A stretch of DNA of 64,000 nt from Echinarachnius parma (taxonomy: Eukaryota; Echinodermata; Echinoidea; Clypeasteroida; Echinarachniidae), in contig JBAMJV010008904.1 of the NCBI GenBank assembly GCA_037951105.1, positions 72,001-136,000 on the forward strand, given 5' to 3'. The first letter of the stretch is position 1. Every line of letters begins with the position of its first letter. The position numbers were made by a program, and so were the translations under genes. Shown piece by piece: positions 45,015-55,549 of the stretch. Below the pieces are notes generated by a model, which saw nothing but the letters and a program-made list of their open reading frames with translations, searched no databases and was not told the origin of the DNA.

Positions 45015-46217
45015 TGCTTGGGTTTCATAACTTTCATTGTCCTTTAAAAGGACTGTCCCTCTTTTACAAATCAGTTTTTTTACAAATCATCATCGCCCTT
45101 TTCTCCCATCCCGAGGCAGATTATGCACAACATTCACCCCTGAAAAGTTACCTACTTCCTTACTGCGCGCAGTACGCGCGCTGTGCAAGCGTATGCGCGA
45201 TGTTTCCTATTTTCGGAATGCAATCCCAAAAGTTCATTAAAAGTCATTACGTTAAATTTAAAGGGGAAAAAAGACAGTTCTTTGCACCAAGATGAATGTA
45301 GCTCGCGGATATCTTGTTTTTAGAAATTTGCGTCACTTTTTTAGACCATCTTCTGATTTGTGTCGGAAATATCACCTATTGATTTTAGAGGCGGAATGGA
45401 ATCACGGCGTGGTAGCTCAAAAAAAATAACAAATAATCCCAGAAACGGGACAACTAATGATTTTGAGGGAGGCTTGCGTAATTGCTATGTATCCTGGTAT
45501 CCGCTCAGTATTGACTTTGCACGTAATCGACAGAAAACGCAAGAGAGGTCACACATGTACAAAGTCAATGCGAGCCTAACCGAGCGGACACAGGCATAGA
45601 AAAGGCCACTTTTCGTGGCTCTTAAAATCGTATAATTTCATCCCAATGACCAGTGCCTTCAAAATATTATGTAAACAAGTATTGGGGCGTTCGATTATTG
45701 CATAAATCAGTCCATGAAAATGTCAACTTTTAGCTGTGTTGTCATTCAATCAAAGAAGTGAGCGAGTGGCAACACCTTTATGGTAGTCATGTTGAATGTG
45801 TATTTAACACATGGTTTAGGGCATGACAAGAGCTTGCTGTCAGTTGCAGCATTCAGCAATATATACCTTTTTCTCACACAAAAAATATTGGTTACAGATG
45901 TAAAAATTGCAAGTTTATTGAGCAGTAATACTGCTGCTAATGAATATTCATACATTCGTGAGCAGCAGTACTAATCAAATATGCAATTTTCTAACCAGTG
46001 GTTATTAATTTTGCTCATAATTAAAAATAGTTGTTAGTAAATTTAGGAAATTGCATTATATTTAGTGAGTATTGGTGCTCATGAATATTCATGAATATTC
46101 ATATTCTGAATATTTATGAGCACCAGTGTTACTGCTCAATAAATGTGCAATTTGTGTACTAAAACCACTATTTTTATGTGAGAAAATGATGTTGATGAAT
46201 GCTACATTCAACATTAA
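45011..46217. repeat. 1.2-kb dispersed repeat, copy B
   Basis: Near-identical to 40743-41945 with a few small indels. It is followed by an 85-base micro-element (46218-46301, CCCGTTGAGGAC ... GTCCTCAACG) before the right 207-base repeat. Confidence 0.85.
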
Positions 46218-46318
46218 CCCGTTGAGGACGAATTGATTTTGGTATAACACGCATTCTTCATAGACTCAAGAACGAAATATTTCGGGACCAGTCCTCAACG
46301 TGCCCCCCGACACAAAAA

Positions 46319-46525
46319 TAACTGCCTGTGCTTTAGCAGTATACCAGGATAGAGGCTATCTTCACCTGGTCTTACTTCTTCGATAAGAGCATTCGACTGT
46401 CACTTGGCAGCTCTAAACAAGAATTAATTTACTCATTATCAAGTCCCACAAAGAATGGAAAGACATTTCTATGATATAAGTACTACTTACAGAAAAAAAT
46501 ATCATAACATGTTCCACTATGCATT
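46319..46525 (+). repeat. 207-base direct repeat, right copy
   Basis: Partner of 44807-45014. After it the Tc1-type element body continues to its right terminus. Confidence 0.85.
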
Positions 46526-46770
46526 GAAAACGTGTGTAAAAGCCATACATTTTTATGGCAAAAATCCACGCAAATATTCATAAAATTCATGTTTTCTTCA
46601 CATTCAAGACATCAAATCAGTTGTAAGCATTCACGATTCCATCGATTATACACTCTTTGATAATTTATGAAGTTTTGTTTCCTTAAAATGCAATTAAAGT
46701 GACAAAATAGGGTAAACAATCTAACAAATTTAGCAAAAAGTGCTTGGTCTAATAATTTTTTCCAAGGCTG

Positions 46771-47658
46771 TATAAAGTAACCCAAACTTGCACCATATCA
46801 TCACAAACTAATACTTATAACTACACCATGCCTGAAAGGTAGAAAAACTTACAAATATTAAAAACTTCTTACATGAAGGTACCGGTAATTTTTTGAAAAA
46901 GTGTAGGCAATATATACATTTGTTTCTTAAGTCCTCATTTATTCCAATTAGAAAGATTTATTGATATTTCAGCTGTTTCTCAACCGTTTTTTGATCAAAT
47001 AAAGTTTGTTTTATCTTTAAAATAAAGTGTTCTTCCAAGTATTACACTTAGTTGTTCATTACCTCACAAATTGATTATTTCCTGAAGCACATTCTAAACC
47101 AACACTGTACTATCCCTTTAATCACCCAAACTTACGGAACTTAACAGGGCCTTAAGTTATGAAGCGACAAATGTTTGCGAGTGGGTGAATTATAATTACC
47201 CGTACATTTGGAGACAATAGAACGGATAGAATGCATAATTATAGAACTAGTCTTCGTTTGCAGACCCGTGAACACATAATTCAGTATGATGATGAGTTTT
47301 TGAATTATAACATTTATATGGAAACCTATTTTTCAGAATTTTTTGGTGGAATGGACTACTAAAACTATTATCGTTCATTTATTAAACACTTATTTTTTGG
47401 TGTTAGAACCATGAATTAACCTCTGGCTGGGGCATTCCACAGCGGTCAGCAGAGAAGCTTCTGATGTGATATTCTTTCCTGCGACACCATCTGGGTATAC
47501 AGCCAGTAGATTAAAGAAGAAGGTTCCCTTTAACCAAAGAAAATGTAATATGAGATGTGTAAATATCAAGTACAAGCAGCATGTGACTAATGTTTTGCAC
47601 ATGACAATAAAGTAACCAAGTTCTTTCAATTAACTTTCTGTTCTTTTGAAATGTGCAG
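46771..47658. other. Intron before EGF 4 with degenerate TTAA-element remnants
   Basis: 46785-47123 resembles the AGGGATAGTTGAG family (AACTTGCACCAT, TTTTTGATCAAATAAAGTTT, TACTATCCCTTTAA). 47130-47360 resembles a decayed copy of the GGTACCACC family. No coding signal appears before the acceptor. Confidence 0.55.
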
Positions 47659-47796
47659 ATGTTGATAATTGCGCCACATCACCCTGCCTGCATGGAGGGA
47701 CTTGTCATGATCTTGTGGGAGCATTTTCGTGCGATTGTACCCCTGACTACAAAGGCCCATACTGTGAATCCAATATCAATGCTACTTGGGAAGAAG
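47659..47796 (+). CDS. EGF-like exon 4
   Basis: This 138-base phase 1-1 exon lies between GTGCAG and GTATTG. It reads DVDNCATSPCLHGGTC, CHDLVGAFSCDCTPDYKGPYC and ESNINATWEE. It has the same length as EGF 1-3 but is clearly diverged. CLHGGTC fits the O-fucose consensus, CHDLVGAFSC the hydroxylation consensus, and NAT in the linker is an N-glycosylation site. Upstream it joins SRCR 3 (Tyr at the junction), downstream SRCR 4 (Gly). Confidence 0.88.
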
Positions 47797-47808
47797 GTAT
47801 TGTACAAA

Positions 47809-47985
47809 TGTCATGATCTTGTAGGAGCATATTCGTGCGAGTGTACCCCTGACTACAAAGGGTCATATTGTGTAGCAAATATCAATGCCACTTTCATGGG
47901 AAGAGTGTTATGTGCAAATGTCACGATCTTGTTCAAGCATATTTGTGCGAGTGTACCCCTGATATACGCAAGCATTTCCTGTTAA
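47809..47985 (+). pseudogene. Two decayed partial copies of EGF exon 4
   Basis: TGTCATGATCTTGTAGGAGC at 47809 and TGTCACGATCTTGTTCAAGC at 47919 repeat the exon segment that starts at 47703 (periods about 106 and 110 bases). The first copy still encodes YSCECTPDYKGSYC; the second is more decayed. They lack acceptor sites and the N-terminal half of an EGF module, so they are probably intronic debris from a local tandem duplication. Confidence 0.75.
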
Positions 47986-48085
47986 TACATTTTAAATCTC
48001 CTCAGTATTAATGCTATGGTGCAAAATGAAAAATGAATGTAGATGCCTGTACATTAATATTTTAAAGTTTTGTATAAATATACAT

Positions 48086-48815
48086 GTACCATCGCGCGCC
48101 CTTTTCTCCCATCCCGAGGCAGATTATGCACAACATTCACCCCTGAAAAGTGACCTACTTCCTTTAATACTGCGCGCAGTACGCGCGCGGTGCAAGCGTA
48201 TGCGCGATGTTTTCTATTTTCGGAATGCAACCCCAAAAGTTCAAGTCATTACGTTAAATTTAAAGGGGAAAAAAGACAGTTCTTTGCACCAAGATGAATG
48301 TAGCTCGCAGATATCTTGTTTTTAGAAATTTGCGTCACTTTTTTAGACCATCTTCTGATTTGTGTCGGAAATATCACCTATTGATTTTAGAGGCGGAAAA
48401 GAATCACAGCGTGGTAGCTGAGGATCTTAGCACGACAATAGTAAGTATCGTTTATAACAAATAATCCCGGAAACGGGATAACGAATGAACTTAAGGGAGG
48501 CTTGCGTAGTTGCTATGTATCCTGGATACCGCTCAGTAATTGGCTTTGCACGTAATCAACAGAAAACGCGAGAGAGGTCACACATGTACAAAGTCAATGG
48601 CGAGCCTAACTGAGCGGACACAGGCATAGAAAAGGCCAATTTTCATGGCGCTTAAAATCGTATAATTTCATCCCAATGACCAGTGTCTTCAAAATATTAT
48701 GTAAACAAGTATTGGGGCGTTCGATTATTGCATAAATCAGTCCATGAAAATGTCAACTTTTAGCTGTGTTGTCATTCAATCAAAGAAGTGAGCAAGTGTC
48801 AACACGTGTATGGTA
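48086..48815. repeat. 1.2-kb dispersed repeat, copy C (partial)
   Basis: From CCCTTTTCTCCCATCCCGAG to AAGAAGTGAGCAAGTGTCAA it aligns with copies A and B but is more diverged and lacks their first 90 and last 430 bases. Confidence 0.8.
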
Positions 48816-49157
48816 CCTATGATTAGTTTATAAATTGTTTTTATGTTAAATTATTATGCAGATCTCACTTGAATGGAATTTGAATTAAGCAGTGCTCAGG
48901 AAATTCACCCTGATAATTATTTCACTCACATAGAAACTGTTTTTGTTTTATTTCCTTATTTGTGTGTTTTTATTCAGGTTTTACTTTACAAATATTGTGC
49001 TCTCTGTGTAAATTTAAAAGAAATATAAGAAAAATAACAAGTTAAAACAATGTTGATAATAACAATCTCATATTTACCCTAGGATATGTAAGTATTTTTT
49101 TAATACCACCCTTGAAAAAAATTCTGGCTCATCAAGTTTTGTTCTTTTTGTGCTCAG

Positions 49158-49466
49158 GTGACTTGCGCCTGGTGAACGGTGCTGGGTTTCATGAGGGACG
49201 AGTGGAGATCTGGTACGATGGCACTTGGAGCACAATCTGTGACGATTGGTGGAGCAGTGATGAGGCACAGGTTGTATGCAGACAGCTCGGCTTTGAGGAC
49301 AAAATAACCAACCGGAATGGTGCCTACTTTGGAGAAGGCACCGGGACAATCTGGCTTCAGAATCCCAGCTGTGGTAGCGCAGAGAGTCATCTGATGAACT
49401 GTCCACAAGCAACGTTTGTCATCAGTTCCTGCGCGCATAGTAGAGATGCTGGTGTGGAATGCTCGT
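49158..49466 (+). CDS. SRCR domain exon 4
   Basis: This 309-base phase 1-1 exon lies between CTCAG and GTATGT. It encodes DLRLVNGAGFHEGRVEIW, WSTICDDWWSSDEAQVVCRQ, LGFEDKITNRNGAYFGEG and NPSCGSAESHLMNC, ending AGVECS. Six group A cysteines are present. The 3' half (NGAYFGEGTGTIWL, GSAES, PQATFV) is nearly the same as SRCR 1. It can splice either to EGF 5 directly (phase 1 to 1) or, if usable, to the degenerate SRCR that follows. Confidence 0.94.
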
Positions 49467-49644
49467 GTATGTTGAAACTTCTCATTAACCCCTTCTGTAG
49501 TGATGACAAACCTGTTTAACTTTTTCACACAAAATGCACATATGGGGTGTGCAAGTTGCATAATATAAATGTAATGTATATTTGATGTATACTGTAGGAA
49601 TATACATTATAACATTTGGCATAGACATATTGTTCTCATGTTAG

Positions 49645-49933
49645 TGTAACAATACAAGTGCAAGTATTAATTCATGGGATAGTGGGCAATGGGGGACGGT
49701 GAGCGACGAAGGATGGGACGACAATGCAGCGAAGGCTGCATGTCGGCAACTTGGTTTCGAAGGCATGATAGCAAAGTTTAATGACGCAGCATTCGGGGAA
49801 GGCAGTGGTACTATCTGGATGAATGGGCTGAGTTGCAATAACACGGAGAGTCAGCTTGATGCCTGTGATGGTGACATTCTCGTCGATATAACTAATCGCG
49901 AGCACAAGGACGATGCTGGCGTCAAATGCCTGT
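49645..49933 (+). CDS. Degenerate or divergent SRCR exon 5
   Basis: In-frame residues include GQWGTVSDEGWDDNAAKAAC, then RQLGFEGMIAKFNDAAFGEG, SGTIWMNGLSCNNTESQLDAC and DDAGVKCL, ending before a GTATGT donor at 49934. It is a real SRCR homologue from another lineage than SRCR 1-4. The first about 30 residues of the domain are missing; an in-frame stop at 49642-49644 bounds the frame, and the only acceptor-like site (TTAG at 49641-49644) gives phase 0, which does not fit the phase-1 gene. Two of six cysteines are absent: Ser replaces the TVC cysteine, and the cysteine before the last one is missing. These two normally pair (C2-C7). It may be a pseudo-exon or a shortened domain with an unusual start. 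Confidence 0.6.
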
Positions 49934-50784
49934 GTATGTCACATTTCATTTCCCTATATATTGTCTTACATGAGAGGCAAGTGCTCCTCTCGTGATGAGA
50001 CACCCCCGACGTCAATGCTCAATTTTTATCAGAGGGATCGAGTGACTTTTATTGACTTTTATGTACACAAATGACGAAGTGCTGATACAATTATGTGTTT
50101 GTTTGTTGTAATCAAATTTGTCCACTGAGTGACGAGTGAAAAGTCCATGGTAAAGAAAACAATGTCTTTAATGGATATGAACGGATAGGAAATTCGAAAG
50201 ATGCAATATATGTGAGATCCGCTTAACTTCCTAGTGAGTTTTGTGGATTTTCATAATGTTACTATACCCAGGGTTTCAAGGGATAGTAACATTGTCAAAC
50301 AAATTAATATCTCAACACTTACTTGGAACTCCAGCAGTTGTCACAAACCTCATTTACTGTTATTGTGACTCGAAGCATGGAACAGCTCTCGGTTTTCCAA
50401 ATTTCCCTTCCGTTAAAAAGAAATGTAGAATTTCGAGTTATAATAATCTACTGGATAATTGAAAATGTGTTAAAAGACATTGCAATGAGGCAGTGAACAT
50501 TACTGTGCAATAGAAGTTTTGCACATCACTCAGCTGACATAATCATGTCGCAGAAATACCAATTTTATCAACCATTAGCCAGTTTGCATTTTGCCAGTCC
50601 ACAAACTTACAAGGTCCCTTTAAAATGTGGTTATCAGTTGAAAATATTGTTCTCATAACACATGATGTTCCTGATATATGTATTAATTGTATGAGCAAAA
50701 AGGCCTTTAATTTCGATAAAATATATTTTGTTTTTAACACTATTGAGAAGTTTGTGTTGTTCTATGTTTTGTTCCCAACTCCAG

Positions 50785-50898
50785 TTATTGATGATTGTGC
50801 CTCTTCCCCGTGCCAAAATGGAGGGACCTGTGTTGACGGCACAAACTCATATACCTGCACGTGCGTGTCTGGCTGGGAGGGAATTCATTGCGAAACGG
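50785..50898 (+). CDS. EGF-like exon 5
   Basis: This 114-base phase 1-1 exon lies between CTCCAG and GTGATT. It reads [16 protein letters not shown], then [23 protein letters not shown]. It is shorter than EGF 1-4 because it lacks the glycosylated linker that precedes an SRCR. CQNGGTC fits the O-fucose consensus and [10 protein letters not shown] the hydroxylation consensus. Next in frame is EGF 6. Confidence 0.9.
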
Positions 50899-50953
50899 GT
50901 GATTTGACATTTTCTGTGCTTTATTGAACACAAATTTTGTATTTGTACTATTT

Positions 50954-52030
50954 TTATGCCTCTGCAACAAAGTAGCCGGAGGCATTATGTTTTTGGGTTG
51001 TCCGTCCGTCCGTCCGTCCGTCCGTCCGTACGTCCGTACGTCCCATTCTCGTGAGCGCGTTATCTCAAGAACCGATTGACGGATTCTCACCAAACTTGGT
51101 ACATGTACTGTATGTATCTTGGAGTGCCAATGAACTTATTAGATTGTTGGGTCATAAGGTCAAAGGTCACAGGGATCATTATATATGCAAAAATAGCTTG
51201 TAATTGGAAATCTCAAGATCTGAATGTCAGATTTCAATCCAACTTGGTACCTGAATGTATCTTAGGGAGCATCTGTAGTCATTAGATTGTGGGGTCATGA
51301 GGTCAAAGGTTTATGAATTACCCAACCCTTTGCAAAATGTTGGGTATCTATTTGATATCACAAAACGGTACCAAAACATATAATAATGTGTTGTTCTTTG
51401 CCTGGTGGTCCCCTTTAACAGAATTAATTCTGTGTATGTTAATTTGGGCTTGATATATATAAATCGCGGTATCTCAAGAACCGATTGACGGATTCTCACC
51501 AAATTTGGTACATGTATGTATCTTGGAGTGCCAATGAATTGATTAGAATTTGGGGTCATGAGGTTAAAGGTCAAAGGTCGCAGGGCTCATTATATTTACC
51601 AAAATAGCTCATGATCCGGTTATCTCAAGAACCAATGCGGATTCTAACCAAACTTGTTTCATGTATGTATCTTGGAGTGCTAATGAACTGATTCGATTTT
51701 TGGGTCATGAGGTCAAAGGTCACAGGGCTCATTATATATGCAAAAATAGCTTGTGACCGCGTTATCTCAAGAACCGCTTGATAGATTCTGCCCAGATCCA
51801 ACTTGGTACCTGAATGTATCTTAGGGAGCATTTGTAGTCATTAGATTTTGGGGTCATGAGGTCAAAGGTCAAGGTCACAGGACTCTTTTTGTAAAATTAT
51901 CTCAAGAATCAGTTGACAAATAACCATCAAACTTGGTACCTATAATTTGAATTTTGGGGGGCTAATAAACTAATAAAATGTTGGTTCATGAGGGCAAAGG
52001 TCAACTTCACTTATATATAATTCAAAATTG
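50954..52030. mobile_element. GTCCG-minisatellite element, copy 2
   Basis: Begins ATGCCTCTGCAACAAAGTAG and has a GTCCGTCC array (about 50999-51043) and four or more units with CTCAAGAACCGATTGACGG, ACCAAACTTGG and GGGGTCATGAGGTCAAAGGT. It has more units than copy 1. A fragment of the GGTACCACC TTAA family (51306-51419, ending CTGGTGGTCCCCTTTAA) is inserted in it. The right end is indistinct. Confidence 0.7.
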
Positions 52031-52288
52031 AGTTAAAGAGGGACCTGCGTCTAATATTATTATTTATAACTCGGCCATTGGATACACTTCTGCACTCTCT
52101 CCACTCCCTGGGGAGCATTCAAGCAGGTGCTACTTTATAGTGCACTGAGTCTCATGCTTTTTACACATCAAGTGCCAAGAGTGGTATTTAACACGCAGTA
52201 TGATGTATGTTAATACACGTTTGCCTTTGATCCCAAATTATACACAATTTCCATTGACTAATCTCACACTACATGTCTGAATCCACAG

Positions 52289-52402
52289 ATATCGATGAAT
52301 GCATCTCATCCCCCTGTCAGAATGGAGCTACCTGTACAGATCTGTTGAATGGAAACAACTGTACATGTGCTGCAGGATATGCAGGAACACATTGCCAAAC
52401 AG
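52289..52402 (+). CDS. EGF-like exon 6 (calcium-binding type start)
   Basis: This 114-base phase 1-1 exon lies between CCACAG and GTATTT. It reads [16 protein letters not shown], then [28 protein letters not shown] is the classical calcium-binding EGF start. The aromatic residue of CxDx4[FY]xC is Asn ([10 protein letters not shown]), so hydroxylation consensus is not met. CQNGATC fits the O-fucose consensus. Confidence 0.9.
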
Positions 52403-52426
52403 GTATTTCCATAAAGCTTGGTTACA

Positions 52427-52526
52427 TTAACCCATTCAGGACTGGTCCAGAAAATTCTCAGGCTAGGAACTAGAGCAAATACGTGTTATAGCAAAATCAA
52501 TCAGTTCTGAATGGGAACAGGTTTAC
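52427..52526. mobile_element. TTAA micro-element
   Basis: TTAACCCATTCAGGACTGG at the left and the complement of CAGTTCTGAATGGGAACAG at the right. GTGTTATAGCAAAATCAAT inside is inverted relative to ATTGATTTTGGTATAACACG of the micro-element at 46218, so they belong to one family. Confidence 0.6.
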
Positions 52527-52559
52527 TTATCTTTCTATAAACAGAAAACAGTTATTCCG

Positions 52560-53381
52560 GTGCCTTGAGGAGCTCTTCTGATTCTGGCAGCCAGCAAGGT
52601 GTGTAGACTTTATGAAAGCCACGAGATATGTGTTTCTTGGCAGTGTTCTTGAGGATATTGCAGAAGGATGTGTAGCTTTTGGGGCCGATGTTGACTATGA
52701 GGGAAGAGAGGAAGTATCTTGCGAGATGCATGTAGTGGATGGCCATTGTTGGTTTTGGACAAAAAGCAGAGATCCAGATTGTAATCCCTTGTCTGTCTGC
52801 TCGAGTGGAGAGTTCCCATCTCTAGTTGCTCTCCATTCTCGTCATCTATGGCATAGCCCCAGTATGAGTTGTGACTGTTGAAATCTCCAGCATGGACTTC
52901 AGAGTGGGTGTGGGTTTGTAGTGCAGGAGAGGGCCAGTTCGTTTTTGGTGGTTTGTATATGTTTGTGATTGTTTCACGGTAGCAGTGAAGATGTCATTAT
53001 TGGAAGATTCCTTTATAAGGACACAACAGCCTGTCAGGTCATGTCTTAGGTACATGTAGGTAGCAACTCCATACTTGGCGTGATGCACGGCCACAATGAG
53101 CTTGAAGCCGTAGACGCAAAGATAAAAATGCACACGTTTCATCACGGATATGGGTTTCTTGAAGAAGGATAACGTCGCTGTCAAGATCCTTTGCTGATCT
53201 AGTCACTTTTTGCACGTGACATACCTTCCGCATTAACTTGGTATATGCGGAGAGATGTCCCTATTATGCGAGATGGTTGGCCTTGATAAGAGCCATTACG
53301 AGACGTTTTGCCCTGAGAAGGGCCATTCATAGGTTGACTTGGAGAAGTCATCGATGATACACTAGGTTGTTGGTTGTGCAT
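52560..53381 (-). pseudogene. LINE endonuclease-domain remnant
   Basis: On the minus strand the frames give IIGTSLRIYQVNAEGMSRAK, SDVILLQETHI, VHHAKYGVATYMYLRHDL, TYTNHQKRTGPLLHYKPTPT and finally FHKVYTPCWLPESEELLKA. This is the order of an AP-endonuclease domain and the start of the linker of a Jockey/CR1/I-group LINE. The pieces lie in several frames, with at least three frame changes, and no reverse transcriptase follows. It is a dead fragment in the intron between EGF 6 and EGF 7. Confidence 0.75.
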
Positions 53382-54833
53382 GTCTGGTTGATGGCATTAG
53401 TAAGGAAGATTTCCAAACAGGGTGGACCGCAAGAAGGTTGCCATCTTCCATCTACATGTATTTACATGATTGCATGGCATTTGAAAGCTGAACAGAATAA
53501 AAATGAGCCCCAAAACAATGAAAATACTGCGCTGAATATCGGTAAATTTCTGCCAAAGCTTGAACGCTCGAGAAGTTAGCTGAAAATGGGGATATTGAAG
53601 TTGGTGTGACATGCCGATCGCGTAATTAACAACACATGAAAATGTCTGTTACCCTCTTATTCGCGAAAATATTGGCGTATACAGTTGTCTATTTTTTTCA
53701 ATAATGAGTCTTGGGAGCAAAATTATTTTAAGCATCAAGTAAAAAGAAAAATTTGAAATTTCAACCAGCCCACAGTCAGGCTATAGGAAAGATAATAAAT
53801 GTCTTGACCATTTTAGGTAACCTAGTATGAGCATAATTTTGCTCCAAAATTATATTATTGAGATATACATGTACTATGGGGCAAAATGTTATAAAAAGAA
53901 ATGAACAGGCTTTCAAATATTGAATAAAAAGGGAGATTAAATTCATCAAACATGAGTTCATTTTTAACTAAAGGCAAGCACACCCTACTCAAAATAACAT
54001 CTATAGTAAAATAATATATTAAAAATATATTAAAAATATACTCTTTTGAACAAGAAAATATATTTGTTTAATAATATTTCTTATATCCCGAAATAATTTT
54101 TCCAAAATACAATTTACTTATACAATTTACTTATAAATAATATCAATAATACTTTAATATAAATTGTATCACCTAACAATTGGTTTGGGAAATTACTGTT
54201 CTTCTGTACTGATGTTACAGAAGTCACCGGCCCATCGGGTTTGTCTTTCATAGCGGGCATTATTGTTATGATATTACTATCGTAATGTGTATTCTGCAAC
54301 TCTACAAATGTGGATTTGCAGTGCAATATATTACCCGTCCGTTGAGCTGAATGATCATTATCCATATCGATGGGCGTAGGCACGCTAAATCCAGCATGTG
54401 AGTGTGCAAATGTATACGTGCGTTTATTAATGACGTATGAATGGATTTGCCTGTATCTAAATATGACGTTCATGTATGAATAGGTTTATGCATCTCTGCT
54501 AAAATACGTACAAATGATCCATTATGGGCGAAAATGGTGCTAATAATTTGAGATTCAATGTATTAGTCTTCTTCAATACACAAGGCGGATGAAGACTTAC
54601 GTTTTTGTTCATTTCCTCTTTTTTCCTCTGAATATGTATAATAATAATATTGACTTGAGTGTTCTTTCGTGATATATGAGGACCATTCGTCTTCGACTCA
54701 TGCAATATGATCCTAGTGAATGCTATATTTCTGATATACCACTCAAGGCCAGTCAATATTGTGTGAATAATATATACTATATACTAAATAATATACTATA
54801 ATATGATATATTGTTATCATATTGTATTCATAG
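53382..54833. other. Intron before EGF 7
   Basis: AT-rich, with no convincing ORF. It contains the inverted EGF fragment listed separately (54150-54245). Confidence 0.5.
54150..54245 (-). pseudogene. Inverted partial copy of EGF exon 7 and its intron start
   Basis: On the minus strand CGATGGGCCGGTGACTTCTG, AACATCAGTACAGAAG and TTAGGTGATACAATT match the plus-strand GATGGACCGGTGACATCTGC, AACATCTATACAGGTG and TTAGGTGATACAATTGAT of 54915-54995. The copy includes the exon-intron border, so it came from genomic DNA and not from a spliced RNA. It lies about 0.7 kb upstream in opposite orientation. Confidence 0.75.
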
Positions 54834-54950
54834 ATGTCAATGAATGTGCTAGCAACCCCTGTGAACACGGGAACTGTACCGATGGCCAGAACAGTTTCTC
54901 CTGTGACTGCGATCCTGGATGGACCGGTGACATCTGCAACATCTATACAG
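54834..54950 (+). CDS. EGF-like exon 7
   Basis: This 117-base phase 1-1 exon lies between CATAG and GTGAAT. It reads [15 protein letters not shown], then [21 protein letters not shown] and NIYT. DVNEC fits the calcium-binding start and [10 protein letters not shown] the hydroxylation consensus. CEHGNC is one residue short and has Asn before the cysteine, so it lacks the O-fucose consensus of the other EGFs. It joins the discoidin exon with a Gly codon. Confidence 0.9.
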
Positions 54951-55002
54951 GTGAATACTCATTACTCAAACTCATCATTAGGTGATACAATTGATATTTG
55001 TC

Positions 55003-55290
55003 AGTGTATATGGTATTTTGACATTTTGACCCTCGAACTGTGTAGTGTAGATTTATATATTTAAAACAAAATTAATGGTTCTAACTTGTTGATGACTTTT
55101 CCAAAGTTGTATAAATCACATCGCATTCAAATACAGGATTAATAATGATATTTGTTAGCATATATCCCTTTAAATATTTGTGAATTATACAACTTTGGAA
55201 AATTCATCAACAAGTTAAAACCATTAGTCTTTGTTTAAAAGTCTAAACACTTTGAGGGTCAAAATTTCAAAATAATGTACCATATACTTA
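55003..55290. repeat. Foldback repeat, arms of about 120 bases
   Basis: ATATGGTATTTTGACATTTT, TTGACCCTCGAA and TTCTAACTTGTTGATGACTT recur inverted as AATTCATCAACAAGTTAAAA, TTTGAGGGTCAAAATTTC and ATGTACCATAT. Probably a small non-autonomous element. Confidence 0.75.
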
Positions 55291-55549
55291 TACTGACAAA
55301 AATAAATTTTATTTATTCTAATATATTTATTGATATTTCAGCTGTTTCTGAATTGATTTTGATCAAATAAAGTTTATTCTGTCATTTAAATTGAATGCTC
55401 TTTCAAATTCGACACTCCAGGCTGTGATATTCTGGCCCAATTTTGGCAGTGTGCATTTTCTGTATTGAACAATACTATAAAACAGATCTATATTATAAAA
55501 CCATCACAAAATCCACAAAACCTGCTAAGATCTCTAGCGGATCCCTCAT

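Larger units (their letters stand above)
44465..46770. mobile_element. Tc1/mariner-type non-autonomous element carrying a nested repeat
   Basis: CAGCCTTGGAAAAAATTATT at the left and its complement at the right are perfect for about 37 bases. TA flanks both ends (44463-44464, 46771-46772). Without the nested repeat and its duplicated flank the element would be about 0.8 kb. No transposase. Confidence 0.85.
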
